Source: WVYX01 sp039586815 (GTDB lineage Bacteria; Gemmatimonadota; Gemmatimonadetes; Gemmatimonadales; GWC2-71-9). Taken from it: 64,000 bases of DNA. The position numbers and the translations under genes were made by a program. Positions 41,239 through 50,539 of this stretch are shown here, piece after piece. Below the pieces are notes generated by a model. The model did no database searches. It was not told the origin of the DNA and saw nothing but the letters and a program-made list of their open reading frames with translations. Position 1 is the first letter of the stretch; each line of letters starts with the position of its first letter. The stretch lies in assembly GCA_039586815.1 (NCBI GenBank), contig JBDHJR010000002.1, positions 1 through 64,000 on the forward strand, given 5' to 3'.

Positions 41239-41505
41239 ATGTGCCGCAACATCAGGACGCTCTATAACTTCGAGCCGCCGGCCAGCGAGGAGGAGGTACG
41301 CGCCGCCTCGCTGCAGTTCGTGCGAAAGGTGAGCGGCTTCACCAAGCCCTCACGTGCGAACGAAGAGGCCTTCGGGCGAGCGGTGGACGATGTGTCGCAC
41401 GTCGTGCGCACACTGCTCGGTACCCTGGTCACCGGCGCGCCCCCGCGCGATCGTGAGGTCGAGGCCGCCAAGGCGCGTGAGCGGGCGGCACGCCGGTTCA
41501 GTTAG
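41239..41505 (+). CDS. DUF2277-family protein
   Basis: An 88-residue protein with the family opening MCRNIRTLYNFEPPA and the conserved EEVRAASLQFVRKVSGFTKPS segment, then DVSHVVRTLL. The function of DUF2277 is unknown; relatives are small and often annotated only by this domain. It lies six bases after the DUF1330 gene and is convergent with class I aldolase, seven bases away. Confidence 0.9.
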   Translation: MCRNIRTLYNFEPPASEEEVRAASLQFVRKVSGFTKPSRANEEAFGRAVDDVSHVVRTLLGTLVTGAPPRDREVEAAKARERAARRFS

Positions 41506-41511
41506 GGGCTG

Positions 41512-42531
41512 CTACGCCGTTCGCTCCATCCCGGCGTCGTACTTCCCGTACCGTGCAGCACCGTTGAGCTTGGCGCGCTTGTAGTACGCCTGCTGCGCCG
41601 CCGGCACGTTCTCCGCCTTGCCTCCCCATGCGTCCAGCGCCGGAGCCTGCAGCGCCCGGCCGTACGAGAAGCTCAGCTCCCAGGGGAAGCTCCCCATCGC
41701 GTTCATGGCGCTGAGGTGCGCCGTTGACTCCTCGGGCGTCTGCCCTCCGGAGAGGAACACGATGCCCGGAACCGCCTTGGGCACGCCCTTCTTCAGCGCA
41801 CGGACCGTGGCCTCAGCTACCTCTTCGACTCCTGCCTGAACCGGGCAGTCCTTGCCCGACAGCACCATGTTGGGCTTGAGCAGCGTGCCCTCGAGCTGCA
41901 CCTTGTGCGCCTTGAGGTGGAAGTAGAGGGCCTCGAGCGCGGTCACGGTGACGTGTTCGCACACCTCGATGGTGTGTGAGCCGTCCATCAGCACCTCGGG
42001 CTCCACGATCGGCACCAATCCCGCCTCCTGCGACAGGGCCGCGTAGCGCGCCAGCGCGTGGGCGTTCGCGTCGATGCAGAAGCGCGTGGGAATGCCCTCC
42101 CCGATGGCGATGACGGCGCGCCACTTGGTGAACCTCGCGCCCAGGTCGTAGTACTCCTTGCAGCGATCCCGCAGGCCGTCGAGGCCTTCGGTGATCTTCT
42201 CCCCCGGGTAGTTGGCCAAGGCCTTGGCACCCTTGTCCACCTTGATCCCGGGAATGCTGCCCTCCTGTTTCAATACGTCCGCGAACCGCCGGCCGTCGGC
42301 CGCACTCTGCCGCAGCGTCTCGTCGAACAGGATGACTCCGCTGATGAACTCGCCGGCACCCTCCGTCGTGAAGAGCATCTCGCGGTACGCGCGCCGGTTT
42401 TCCTCGGTGGATTCGGTGTTGATCTTCTTGAACCGCTTGGCGATGGTCGGGAAGCTCTCGTCAGCCGCGAGGATACCCTTGCCCTTCGCGACGATCGCTC
42501 GAGCAGTGGACGATAGCTCTTGGATGTTCAT
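41512..42531 (-). CDS. Fructose-bisphosphate aldolase, class I
   Basis: It cleaves fructose-1,6-bisphosphate in glycolysis and makes it in gluconeogenesis. This is the Schiff-base class (339 aa), of the type common in animals and some bacteria: GKGILAADESFPTIAKRF at the N-terminus, IKVDKGAK with one active-site Lys, EGTLLKPNMVL with the Schiff-base Lys, and FLSGGQTPEESTAHL. The C-terminus ends YGKYDAGMERTA without the Tyr tail of the animal enzyme. It is alone on the minus strand, followed leftward by a convergent gene. Confidence 0.95.
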   Translation of the reverse strand: MNIQELSSTARAIVAKGKGILAADESFPTIAKRFKKINTESTEENRRAYREMLFTTEGAGEFISGVILFDETLRQSAADGRRFADVLKQEGSIPGIKVDKGAKALANYPGEKITEGLDGLRDRCKEYYDLGARFTKWRAVIAIGEGIPTRFCIDANAHALARYAALSQEAGLVPIVEPEVLMDGSHTIEVCEHVTVTALEALYFHLKAHKVQLEGTLLKPNMVLSGKDCPVQAGVEEVAEATVRALKKGVPKAVPGIVFLSGGQTPEESTAHLSAMNAMGSFPWELSFSYGRALQAPALDAWGGKAENVPAAQQAYYKRAKLNGAARYGKYDAGMERTA

Positions 42532-42610
42532 GGAAGCTCCACGTAGTGATGCATGAAATGCAGCTGCGGAACGCGGTAAAAACTACCCGGGTCCCAAAGC
42601 GGGCGCCAGG

Positions 42611-44359
42611 CTAGTACCCGGCCGAGCCTCCCCCCGAGCGGGGGTCGGCCACGGCCACCCATCCGGCCTGGGTCCGGATTATGCCGGCAGCTTCGCCGCG
42701 GTAGCCTTCCCGCTGATTCAGGACGTGGCCCCAAGCCAGCAGACGCTCTACCACGTCGGGTTGCAGACCGCCGTTCTCGTAGAAGATCTCGTCGGGCAGC
42801 GCCTGGTGATGCACTCGCGGCGCCGCGATGGCCTCTGCCAGCGTCATCCGGTGATCGATCACGTTGGAGATCACCTGGGCCACGGTCGTGATGATGGTGG
42901 GGCCCCCGGGCGTGCCGACCAGCATCAGCAGATCGCCGTCCGGGTCGAGCACGATGGACGGCGTCATGGCAGAGAGCATGCGCTTGCCCGGCTCGATGGC
43001 GTTGGCGTCTCCCTGAATCAGCCCGTACTGGTTGGGCTGGCCCGGCGCTCCGGTGAAATCGTCCATCTCGTTGTTGAGCAGGAAGCCGGCTCCCGTGACC
43101 GTTACCTTGCTGCCGTATCCCGAGTTGATCGTGGTGGTCACGCTCACGGCGCTCCCCTCGGCGTCGACCACGGAGTAATGCGTCGTGTTGTCGCCCTCTC
43201 CCATGCCGGGCCGCAGCGCGGGGGTGGGCGTGGCGCGGTCCGGCTGGATGCTGCGTCTCAGCTCCGCCGCGTACGACTTGGAGAGCAGCATCTCGATGGG
43301 CATTTCCACGAACGCCGGATCGCCGAGGTAGTGGTTGCGGTCCACGAAGGCGCGCCGCATCGCTTCGGCAACGAGGTGCACCTGCTCGGCGCTGCCGAAC
43401 GCCGGAATCTCCTCGAAGCCCTCCAGGATGTTGAGTATCTGGCCCATCGTCACGCCGCCCGAGCTGGCCGGGGGCATGGAGTAGATCGTGTGCCCGCGGT
43501 AGTCGATCTTGATCGGCTCGCGCCAGATGGCACGGTAGCCCGCCAGGTCCTCTCTGGTCATGAGCCCGCCGCCGCGCTCCATCTCGGCCACGATGAGGTC
43601 GGCGATCCCGCCCTCGTAAAACACACGCGCTCCGCTGTCGGCAATCGCCTGGAGCGTGCGGGCCAGGTCCGACTGCACCAGGAGGTGTCCAGCAGGGGGC
43701 ACCGACCCGTCGGGCATGAGGAATTGCCCGCGGGAAGCCGGGAACAGGCTCAGTCGATCGGCTGAGTACTCGATCGATCGCACGCGGCGCTCGTCGAGGA
43801 CGAAGCCGTCGCGCGCGAGCCGAACCGCCGGTTCCATGACCTCGGCCAACGTGAGCTTGCCGAAGCGGCCCTGCGCCTCGGTGAGCCCAGCCACGGAGCC
43901 GGGGACTCCGGCGGCGAGGTGTCCCACGACGCTCGTCTCTGTGAGCTCGCCCAGAGAATCGAGATACATGTCGCGGCTCGCTCCGGCGGGGGCCGTCTCG
44001 CGATAGTCGATGGTGTATGCCTCCCCGCTGGCGAGCCGGATCACCATGAACCCCCCGCCGCCGATGTTCCCGGCCGAGGGATGCACCACCGCAAGCGCGA
44101 AGCCAACTGCCACGGCAGCGTCCACCGCGTTGCCGCCCCGGTTCATGATGATGGCACCCACCTCGCTCGCGACGGGATGCACCGAAGACACGGCGGCATG
44201 AGCCGCCGGGACCGAGACCGCCTCGGCGAACAGCGGCCAGTCGGCCGGCACGTAAGGCGAGGGCAGATCCAGCGCCGGCGTCGGGGCCGGCTCGGGCGCA
44301 CCCGTGCACGCTGCACCGAGCAAGACGGCAAGTGTCACGTAGAGCAACCGCATTCTCAT
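42611..44359 (-). CDS. ggt: Gamma-glutamyltransferase, lipoprotein-type
   Basis: A self-cleaving enzyme that removes gamma-glutamyl groups from glutathione and related peptides. The 582-residue precursor starts with a signal peptide ending in LLGAAC (lipobox, C18), so it may be anchored to a membrane facing the periplasm. The nucleophile is T393 in GDNTTHYSVVD, where the chain splits. Conserved segments include MNRGGNAVDAAVA and HPSAGNIGGGGFM. The end is GGGSAGY. It is divergent from murQ, with about 70 bases between starts. Confidence 0.94.
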   Translation of the reverse strand: MRMRLLYVTLAVLLGAACTGAPEPAPTPALDLPSPYVPADWPLFAEAVSVPAAHAAVSSVHPVASEVGAIIMNRGGNAVDAAVAVGFALAVVHPSAGNIGGGGFMVIRLASGEAYTIDYRETAPAGASRDMYLDSLGELTETSVVGHLAAGVPGSVAGLTEAQGRFGKLTLAEVMEPAVRLARDGFVLDERRVRSIEYSADRLSLFPASRGQFLMPDGSVPPAGHLLVQSDLARTLQAIADSGARVFYEGGIADLIVAEMERGGGLMTREDLAGYRAIWREPIKIDYRGHTIYSMPPASSGGVTMGQILNILEGFEEIPAFGSAEQVHLVAEAMRRAFVDRNHYLGDPAFVEMPIEMLLSKSYAAELRRSIQPDRATPTPALRPGMGEGDNTTHYSVVDAEGSAVSVTTTINSGYGSKVTVTGAGFLLNNEMDDFTGAPGQPNQYGLIQGDANAIEPGKRMLSAMTPSIVLDPDGDLLMLVGTPGGPTIITTVAQVISNVIDHRMTLAEAIAAPRVHHQALPDEIFYENGGLQPDVVERLLAWGHVLNQREGYRGEAAGIIRTQAGWVAVADPRSGGGSAGY

Positions 44360-44428
44360 CCTCTGCGTTGACCGGGACCCTGCGAGGGTGGAGATTCTCC
44401 AAATCTACCTTGCGAACGGCCGCCTGCG

Positions 44429-45355
44429 ATGCCCGATCCCGATTTCATCGATCCCCGTCTCACCGAGCGACGAAACCCGCGCACGGAGCGCATCGACGAG
44501 GCGTCGTCGCTGGAGATCGTCGAGCTGATGAACGCCGAGGATCGCGCGGTGCCCGAGGCGGTGCACGCCGCGCGGCACGAGATCGCCGGCGTGATGGACT
44601 TGGTGGTGGACGCGTTCACGCGGGGGGGGCGTCTGCTGTACGTCGGGGCCGGCACCAGCGGGCGCCTCGGGGTGCTGGACGCCACGGAGTGTCCCCCCAC
44701 ATTCGGGACTCCGCCGGAAATGGTCGTGGGAGTCATCGCGGGAGGTCTGCCAGCGCTGACGCGCAGCCAGGAGGGGGCGGAGGATGACGCCGCGGCGGGC
44801 GCGCATGCAATGGAAGAGCAGGACGTGGATGACAGTGACGTGGTGCTGGGCATCGCGGCCAGCAGCACCACGCCGTTCGTGAACGCGGCGCTCGCGCGGG
44901 CCGCGGAACTGGGCGCAAAGACCGCGCTGCTCACCTCGAGCGACCCGCCGCAGGAGACCGCACGGCGCTGCGACGTGGTGATCGCGGTGCGGGTGGGGCC
45001 GGAAGTGATCACGGGCTCCACCCGGCTCAAGGCCGGAACGGCCACGAAGCTGGTGCTCAACACGATCACCACCGGTGCCATGATCCGGCTCGGCAAGGCC
45101 TACGGAAACCTGATGGTGGATCTCGTGGCGCTCTCCGCGAAGCTGCGCGATCGGGGGGAGCGCATAGTCATGGAGGCCTGTGGCGTGAGCCGCGATGCTG
45201 CGCGTCAATCGATCGAGCAGGCCGGAGGAAGCGTAAAGGTCGCCGTCGTCATGGCGCGCCGCGGAATAGACGCGGACGAGGCTAGCCGCCTGCTCGATGC
45301 GGCCGGCGGCGTGGTGCGCCGGGCCGCGGGGGATCCGCCGGAGGTGGTGGGGTGA
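44429..45355 (+). CDS. murQ: N-acetylmuramic acid 6-phosphate etherase
   Basis: It removes the lactyl ether from MurNAc-6-phosphate to give GlcNAc-6-phosphate in peptidoglycan recycling. The 308-residue SIS-fold protein has LTERRNPRTERIDEAS at the start, the GRLLYVGAGTSGRLGVLDATE sugar-phosphate site (in two pieces), EGAEDD with the catalytic Glu, and STRLKAGTATKLVLNTI. It overlaps anmK by four bases (GTGA), so recycling of anhydroMurNAc runs from one transcript. Confidence 0.96.
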   Translation: MPDPDFIDPRLTERRNPRTERIDEASSLEIVELMNAEDRAVPEAVHAARHEIAGVMDLVVDAFTRGGRLLYVGAGTSGRLGVLDATECPPTFGTPPEMVVGVIAGGLPALTRSQEGAEDDAAAGAHAMEEQDVDDSDVVLGIAASSTTPFVNAALARAAELGAKTALLTSSDPPQETARRCDVVIAVRVGPEVITGSTRLKAGTATKLVLNTITTGAMIRLGKAYGNLMVDLVALSAKLRDRGERIVMEACGVSRDAARQSIEQAGGSVKVAVVMARRGIDADEASRLLDAAGGVVRRAAGDPPEVVG

Positions 45356-46470
45356 GCGCGCTCGTCGTGGGGCTCATGTCGGGCACCTCCCTCGACGGCG
45401 TCGACGCAGCGCTGGTGGAGATCGACCCGGCCGGCGCAGCGCGGCTGGTCGCGTTCCACACGCATCCGTACTCGCTCGAGCGGCGCACCCTCATTGCGGA
45501 AGCCATCTCGAGCGGCACCACTCGGGAGCTGGCAATGCTGCACCGCGAGCTGGGGGAGTGGTTCGCCGAGGCCGCGCGGGAGCTGCTCGACGGCGCGGGC
45601 ATCGAGCCGGGGCGTCTGACGTGCATCGCCTCCCACGGCCAGACGGTGTGGCACGAGCCGGGGCGCGCCACGCTGCAACTCGGCTGCGCGGCGACCATCG
45701 CCGAGCGCCTGGGAGCGCGCGTGGTGAGCGACTTTCGCAGTCGCGACGTGGCGGCGGGCGGGCAGGGTGCCCCGCTAGTACCGATGGCCGACGCGATGCT
45801 CTTCGGCCACCCGGAACGCGGCCGCGCGCTGCTCAATGTCGGCGGGATGGCCAACGTGACCTGGGTGCCGCGGCGCGGCGAGTTGGAGGGAGTGTTCGCG
45901 TTCGACACCGGCCCGGGAGTGGCGGTGATGGATGCGGTGACGCGCCTGTTGGACCCGGCGGCGCGCTACGACCTGGACGGCCGGCGCGCGGCCGCCGGTA
46001 CGGCCGTCGAGTCGCTGCTCGAACGGTTGTTGGACCACGCGTACTTCGCGGCCGCGCCACCCAAGAGCACCGGCAGGGAGATGTTCGGCGACGGGTACGC
46101 GGCGGACCTGATCCACCGGGTGCGCGAGGAGCGTCCGGGCGCGAGCCACGACGACTGTGTCGCCACGGCCCTGGAGTTGACGGCGCTCAGCGTCGCCGCG
46201 GCAGTTGGGCACTGGCTTCCACCCGAGCAGGGGTGCGATCTGCTCGTAGCGGGTGGTGGCGCTCGCAACCCCACTCTCATGGCGCGGCTCGGAGGGCTGC
46301 TGGGGGAGTGGACGGTGCGCCCGTTCGAGGACGAGTTCTTCGACGGCGACGCCAAGGAGGCGGTGGCGTTCGCCTACCTGGGATGGCGTGCGCTCGAGGG
46401 ATTGCCGGGCAACGTGCCCGGAGCGACGGGCGCGGAAGGACTGCGGGTGCTGGGAAGCGTTACCTGCTGA
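45352..46470 (+). CDS. anmK: Anhydro-N-acetylmuramic acid kinase
   Basis: It phosphorylates and opens 1,6-anhydroMurNAc, making the substrate of MurQ. The 372-residue product has GLMSGTSLDGVDAAL at the N-terminus, SHGQTVWHEPG, the FDTGPGVAVMDA element and the C-terminal ATP site LLVAGGGARNPTLM. The GTG start overlaps murQ. The 3' end overlaps the convergent FHA-protease gene by 11 bases. Confidence 0.96.
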   Translation: MSALVVGLMSGTSLDGVDAALVEIDPAGAARLVAFHTHPYSLERRTLIAEAISSGTTRELAMLHRELGEWFAEAARELLDGAGIEPGRLTCIASHGQTVWHEPGRATLQLGCAATIAERLGARVVSDFRSRDVAAGGQGAPLVPMADAMLFGHPERGRALLNVGGMANVTWVPRRGELEGVFAFDTGPGVAVMDAVTRLLDPAARYDLDGRRAAAGTAVESLLERLLDHAYFAAAPPKSTGREMFGDGYAADLIHRVREERPGASHDDCVATALELTALSVAAAVGHWLPPEQGCDLLVAGGGARNPTLMARLGGLLGEWTVRPFEDEFFDGDAKEAVAFAYLGWRALEGLPGNVPGATGAEGLRVLGSVTC

Positions 46471-47860
46471 AGACGTCGAGCAGCTGCTGCACTGCGCTCG
46501 ACGGGACTGCGTATACGATCCGCCCAGCCGATCCGGGCTCCCCGCCGTACACCACGCCCACTACCTCGCCGGCCCGGTCGAATACGGGGCTGCCGCTGGC
46601 CCCCTCGGCTCCGTACCCGTCGACCTGTATCAAGTCGTCCAGCGCCTTGCTCACCGATCCCGCCCAGAAGCTGGTGCGGGCGTGCTCGCCGGTCATGGGG
46701 AGTTCGGTACCCATGGGAAAGCCCACGAGCGCGAGCGGGTCGCCCTGCGCCAGCGTGTCGGGCCGGGCGTTGAGCGCGTAGACCGTGGGCACGCCGCCCT
46801 GGATGTCCACCTTGAGCAGCGCGAGATCCGCGTCGGGAGCGAGCGCCAGCACGCTGGCGCGCCACGTCTGCTCGGAGTCGGCGAACCGGACCGCGATGCG
46901 GCGTGGCCGCGCCGTCCCATCTTCGCCCGCCACGACGTGGCGGTTGGTGACCAGCAGCCCGTCCGAGCGAACCGCGAAGGCGGTGGCCGTGATCACCTGA
47001 CCCTGGACGAACTCGACCCACACCAGCGCCACGGCTGCCTGGTTGCCGTCCATGATGCCGCTGAAGTCCACGCTGGCGGCGATCTGCTGGAAGTACAGCG
47101 CCTGGGTGGCGTCGGCGAGTTGGCGCCGCAGTGCCTCGATGTCCTCGGCGCTGCCTCCCCGCTGCGCTTCGGCGAGCTCGCTCTGCAGGCTGGTGACTTC
47201 GCCCTGCGACCTCTGGAGCGCGGCTGCCAGGCCCTCGACCCGACCTTGTAGCGCACGCACCGCACCGTCCGCGGATTGCAGGATGCTGTCGGTCCTGGCG
47301 TGCAGCGCGGCCACCTCGCGCTCCCGTTCCTGAGTCTGACGCCAGCTCTGGTAGAGGAAGACGAGCGCCACCACGGCGAAACTCACGACCACGCCCACGA
47401 CCACCGTGCGCAACTTGCGCGTCTGCCGCACGACCTCCACCCGGATCCGCTCGGTGGTGCTGACGCGCCGAGCCTGCGTGCCCACGGCGGCTCCCAGAGG
47501 CGATGCTTGCGGCCGCGTGGTGCGCGGCACCCCGCCGTCAGGCGTCCGCTCGCCGACGAGTCGCACCTCGATGACTGGTCCCTCGGCCCCGAAGCGAACC
47601 TGGTCGGTATCGTCCAGCCGGGTGTCCCGCTTGATGGCGTGACCGTTCACCAGCGTGCCGTTGCGGCTCTCGAGGTCCCGCACGTACCAGTGCTCACCCT
47701 GCTTCATCACGGCTGCGTGTCGTGCCGAAACGTCGAGGTCGTGCTGGGGATCGAACTTGAGGTCCGACGCCGGGTGGCGTCCGATGCCGATGTATGGTTG
47801 GGAAAAGACCTCGGTGTAGCCCGCCCGCGCGCCCGTGAGGATCTTGAGCTGGACCTTCAC
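46460..47860 (-). CDS. FHA-transmembrane-trypsin-like serine protease
   Basis: A 466-residue membrane protein. Order: FHA phosphothreonine-binding domain at about 20-100 (GIGRHPASDL, SARHAAV, SRNGTLVNG); a linker; one membrane span at about 153-170; a coiled coil at about 175-255; then a trypsin/HtrA-like domain with H308 (TNRHVV), D345 (PDADLALLKVD) and S422 (GASGSPVFD). No PDZ domain. The topology suggests FHA inside and protease in the periplasm. It is the last gene of the kinase operon, ten bases after the phosphatase. Confidence 0.88.
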   Translation of the reverse strand: MKVQLKILTGARAGYTEVFSQPYIGIGRHPASDLKFDPQHDLDVSARHAAVMKQGEHWYVRDLESRNGTLVNGHAIKRDTRLDDTDQVRFGAEGPVIEVRLVGERTPDGGVPRTTRPQASPLGAAVGTQARRVSTTERIRVEVVRQTRKLRTVVVGVVVSFAVVALVFLYQSWRQTQEREREVAALHARTDSILQSADGAVRALQGRVEGLAAALQRSQGEVTSLQSELAEAQRGGSAEDIEALRRQLADATQALYFQQIAASVDFSGIMDGNQAAVALVWVEFVQGQVITATAFAVRSDGLLVTNRHVVAGEDGTARPRRIAVRFADSEQTWRASVLALAPDADLALLKVDIQGGVPTVYALNARPDTLAQGDPLALVGFPMGTELPMTGEHARTSFWAGSVSKALDDLIQVDGYGAEGASGSPVFDRAGEVVGVVYGGEPGSAGRIVYAVPSSAVQQLLDVFSR

Positions 47861-47870
47861 GGTCCCTCGG

Positions 47871-48905
47871 CTAGAAGCCGCTGGCCGCGATCAGCAGGGA
47901 GGCTACCACGATGGCGGCAGCCGCGGCGCCGGCGAGGATCGCGCGGGTCTTGTTCTGCGGCGCGGGCGGCGGACTGCCCTTGTAGACCGGGACCGGCTCG
48001 GTGGTCGACTCCGGATCGAGCAGAGGATACACCTGGTGTCCCACCGACTCGTCGTCGTCGGGGTCCGCCAGGCCGGTGCCGTGGAACCGGGCTATGACGA
48101 CGGTGATGTTGTCGGGCCCGCCACGCTCGTTGGCGAGTTGGATCAGCTCGGAGCAGATGTCCATCAAGTTCTTGTCTGGGTGGGAGACCAGCTCGGCAAT
48201 CTCCTCGCGCGACACCTGGCCCGACAGCCCGTCGGAGCACAGCACCACGGCGTCACCGCGCCGGATCTGCTGATTGGTGAGGTCGACGCGCACCTTCTGG
48301 TCGGGGCCCAGCGCCTGCAGGATGATGTTCTTGCGCTCGCTCTTCTCTGCCTCTTCCTCGGTGATCTCCCCCGCGTCCACCAGCCGTTGCATCAACGACT
48401 GGTCCTTGGTGAGCTGGATGCCCTCGCCGTCGCGCACGAGGTAGGCGCGGGAGTCACCTACCTGCGTGAGATAGATGTGGTCGCCCAGCACGCCGGCGGC
48501 AGTGGTGGTGGTGCCCATGCCCCGCATCTCGGGATGTTCCTTGGCGTAGGCGTTGATGCGGGAGTTGGCCTCTTCGACCGCTTCCTTGAGCCGGTAGGCG
48601 AATTGCTGCGGCGTGTTCTCGGTGTCGTTGGACCAGGAGCTCACCATGTGGTCGTAGATGGTGTCGCTCGCCATCTCACTGGCCACCTCGCCGGCCGCTG
48701 CGCCGCCCATGCCGTCGGCCACGACGAGCAGGGTGCCCTTGGGTCCGATCTCGTGTTCGCGCACCTCTGCCTGGAGCGACGCGTTCTTCGCCGAGAGATC
48801 GGCCACCAGGAACGTGTCCTCGTTGTGCTCGCGCGTCTGCCCGACATCCGTCTTGCCGAAGACGGTGATTCGAATGCCGGAGCCTTTGGAGCCGAACAAT
48901 CTCAC
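47871..48905 (-). CDS. PP2C-type Ser/Thr protein phosphatase, membrane-anchored
   Basis: It reverses Ser/Thr phosphorylation with two Mn/Mg ions. The 344-residue product has VGQTREHNEDTF near the N-terminus, VADGMGGAAAGEVAS, GDSRAYLVRDG, LCSDGLSG and RGGPDNITVV, all PPM-family motifs. After a proline-rich linker it ends in one membrane span (IVVASLLIAASGF), so the enzyme is tethered inside the inner membrane. The GTG at 48905 overlaps the kinase stop by four bases, fixing the start and coupling the opposing enzymes. Confidence 0.94.
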   Translation of the reverse strand: MRLFGSKGSGIRITVFGKTDVGQTREHNEDTFLVADLSAKNASLQAEVREHEIGPKGTLLVVADGMGGAAAGEVASEMASDTIYDHMVSSWSNDTENTPQQFAYRLKEAVEEANSRINAYAKEHPEMRGMGTTTTAAGVLGDHIYLTQVGDSRAYLVRDGEGIQLTKDQSLMQRLVDAGEITEEEAEKSERKNIILQALGPDQKVRVDLTNQQIRRGDAVVLCSDGLSGQVSREEIAELVSHPDKNLMDICSELIQLANERGGPDNITVVIARFHGTGLADPDDDESVGHQVYPLLDPESTTEPVPVYKGSPPPAPQNKTRAILAGAAAAAIVVASLLIAASGF

Positions 48906-50539
48906 GGTGCGCAGCTCAGGAACAGGTTGCGGTACTGGCGGAACGAGTCGTTGTCCGGGTCGAGCGCGATTGCGCGGTCGATCCAGTTGCACGCCTCCGC
49001 CGGAATGTCATCGTTCTCTTCGGCGTACGATTCAGCAATCACCGATGCGGCCAGGGCCCGCAGGTCCGCGGGAACCGAGGTGTCGTTGTAGAGCCCGACT
49101 GCATCGAGCCTGGCTCCGTCCCTGGTCGAGTCTCTCACCACCCGACGGCCGATCAGGAGTATCTGCTGCCGCACCCCCGCCGTGTCAACGGCCGTGGGCT
49201 GCGTTTCACCAACCTCCTGGATCGGCGGCTGCGTCTCGCCGCCCGCCGGCTGGCGCACAATATCGTCCTGCCCCGCCGGCCGCGCTGTGTCCGCGCGCAC
49301 GTTGGCGCCAGGCCCGGCCGGCTCCTCAACGCCTGGATCCTGCGCACCGTCCCTGCTTGACAGCACCACCGCGGTCCCGCCTCCGATGACGGCTACGGCG
49401 GCGATCGAGGCGGCGATGGCCACGACGGGCTTCTTCTTGGCCCGCGCGCGCTGCGGCGCGGGTGCGGGGGCCGGCGTGTGCGGCGTGACGGTCCTCGGCT
49501 CGCCCGAGACCTTGGTGGGCGTGAGCTCCTCGGTGCCGCTGCCGCCCATGACCTGCGTCGCGCCTTCCGTGTCCACCGAGAGCGGCACCGCGGCGCTGCG
49601 CACCGCGTTCTCCACATCGCCCGCGAACATCGCGGCGCTGGCGTAACGGTCGGCGGGCATCCGCTCCAGCGCGCGGTCCATGACTCCCTGCAGGCGCGGC
49701 GGCCACTGCGCGTCCGGTGCCACGTCGACCAGCTTGAGCGGCGCGTCGGTGAGCCGCTTGACCATCGTCTCCTGAGCGGAGTCGGCCTGGAACGGCAGGC
49801 TGCCCGTCACGCAGCGGAAGAACACCAATGCCAGGGAGTAGATGTCGCTCCTGCCGTCGAGCACGTCGCCCGAGAGCTGCTCCGGGCTCATGTATTCGGG
49901 GGTGCCGACCACGAGTCCGGTCTTGGTGACCTTCTGGCCCTCTTCTCCCGTCATCGCCTTGGCGATTCCGAAATCCACGACCTTCACCACGTCCGACCCG
50001 TCGCGCGCCCGGGTGATCATGATGTTGTCCGGCTTGAGGTCGCGGTGCACGATTCCCTCGTCGTGCGCGATCTGGAGAGCGGCTCCCGTCTGCTTTAGGA
50101 TGCTGGCAGCGCGCTGCAGCGAGATCCGCCCCTCGCGCTGCACGATCTCGCTCAGCGACTCGCCCTCGATGAACTCCATGGCGAGGTAGATCGTTCCGTC
50201 GGGCGTCTCGCCGAAGTCGTAGATCTGGCAGACGTTGGGGTGGCTGATGTGGGCGGCGTTGGTCGCCTCGCGGTTGAAGCGGGCAATCGCCTCGGGGTCG
50301 CTCGCCATGGACTGCGCCATCACCTTGATGGCGCTCTTGCGCCGCATCTTCACGTGCTCGGCGAGGTAGACGGTGCCCATGCCACCTTCGCCCAGCTTCT
50401 TCTCGATGTGGAACTTGTCCGCGATGATGCTGCCGATCAGGTCGGCCCCGGCGGCAGCGGCGTGCAGTGTGGTCCCGTCGTTGGGGCAGAACTTGGTGTC
50501 GTCGGGCCACTCCGACCCGCAGACGCTGCAGGTCTTCAC
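48902..50539 (-). CDS. Membrane Ser/Thr protein kinase with zinc-ribbon-like N-terminus
   Basis: A Hanks-type kinase (545 aa). The N-terminal CSVCGSEWPDDTKFCPNDG is a zinc-ribbon-like element with Asp in place of the fourth Cys. The kinase domain follows at about 38-300: LGEGGMGTVYLA, AIKVM, HRDLKPDN, DFGIAKA, PEYMSPEQ. After a Pro/Thr-rich linker (likely phosphosites) comes one membrane span near 370-390, then about 150 outward residues, disordered at first and helical at the end (EACNWIDRAIALDPDN). It overlaps genes on both sides by four bases. Confidence 0.94.
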   Translation of the reverse strand: MKTCSVCGSEWPDDTKFCPNDGTTLHAAAAGADLIGSIIADKFHIEKKLGEGGMGTVYLAEHVKMRRKSAIKVMAQSMASDPEAIARFNREATNAAHISHPNVCQIYDFGETPDGTIYLAMEFIEGESLSEIVQREGRISLQRAASILKQTGAALQIAHDEGIVHRDLKPDNIMITRARDGSDVVKVVDFGIAKAMTGEEGQKVTKTGLVVGTPEYMSPEQLSGDVLDGRSDIYSLALVFFRCVTGSLPFQADSAQETMVKRLTDAPLKLVDVAPDAQWPPRLQGVMDRALERMPADRYASAAMFAGDVENAVRSAAVPLSVDTEGATQVMGGSGTEELTPTKVSGEPRTVTPHTPAPAPAPQRARAKKKPVVAIAASIAAVAVIGGGTAVVLSSRDGAQDPGVEEPAGPGANVRADTARPAGQDDIVRQPAGGETQPPIQEVGETQPTAVDTAGVRQQILLIGRRVVRDSTRDGARLDAVGLYNDTSVPADLRALAASVIAESYAEENDDIPAEACNWIDRAIALDPDNDSFRQYRNLFLSCAP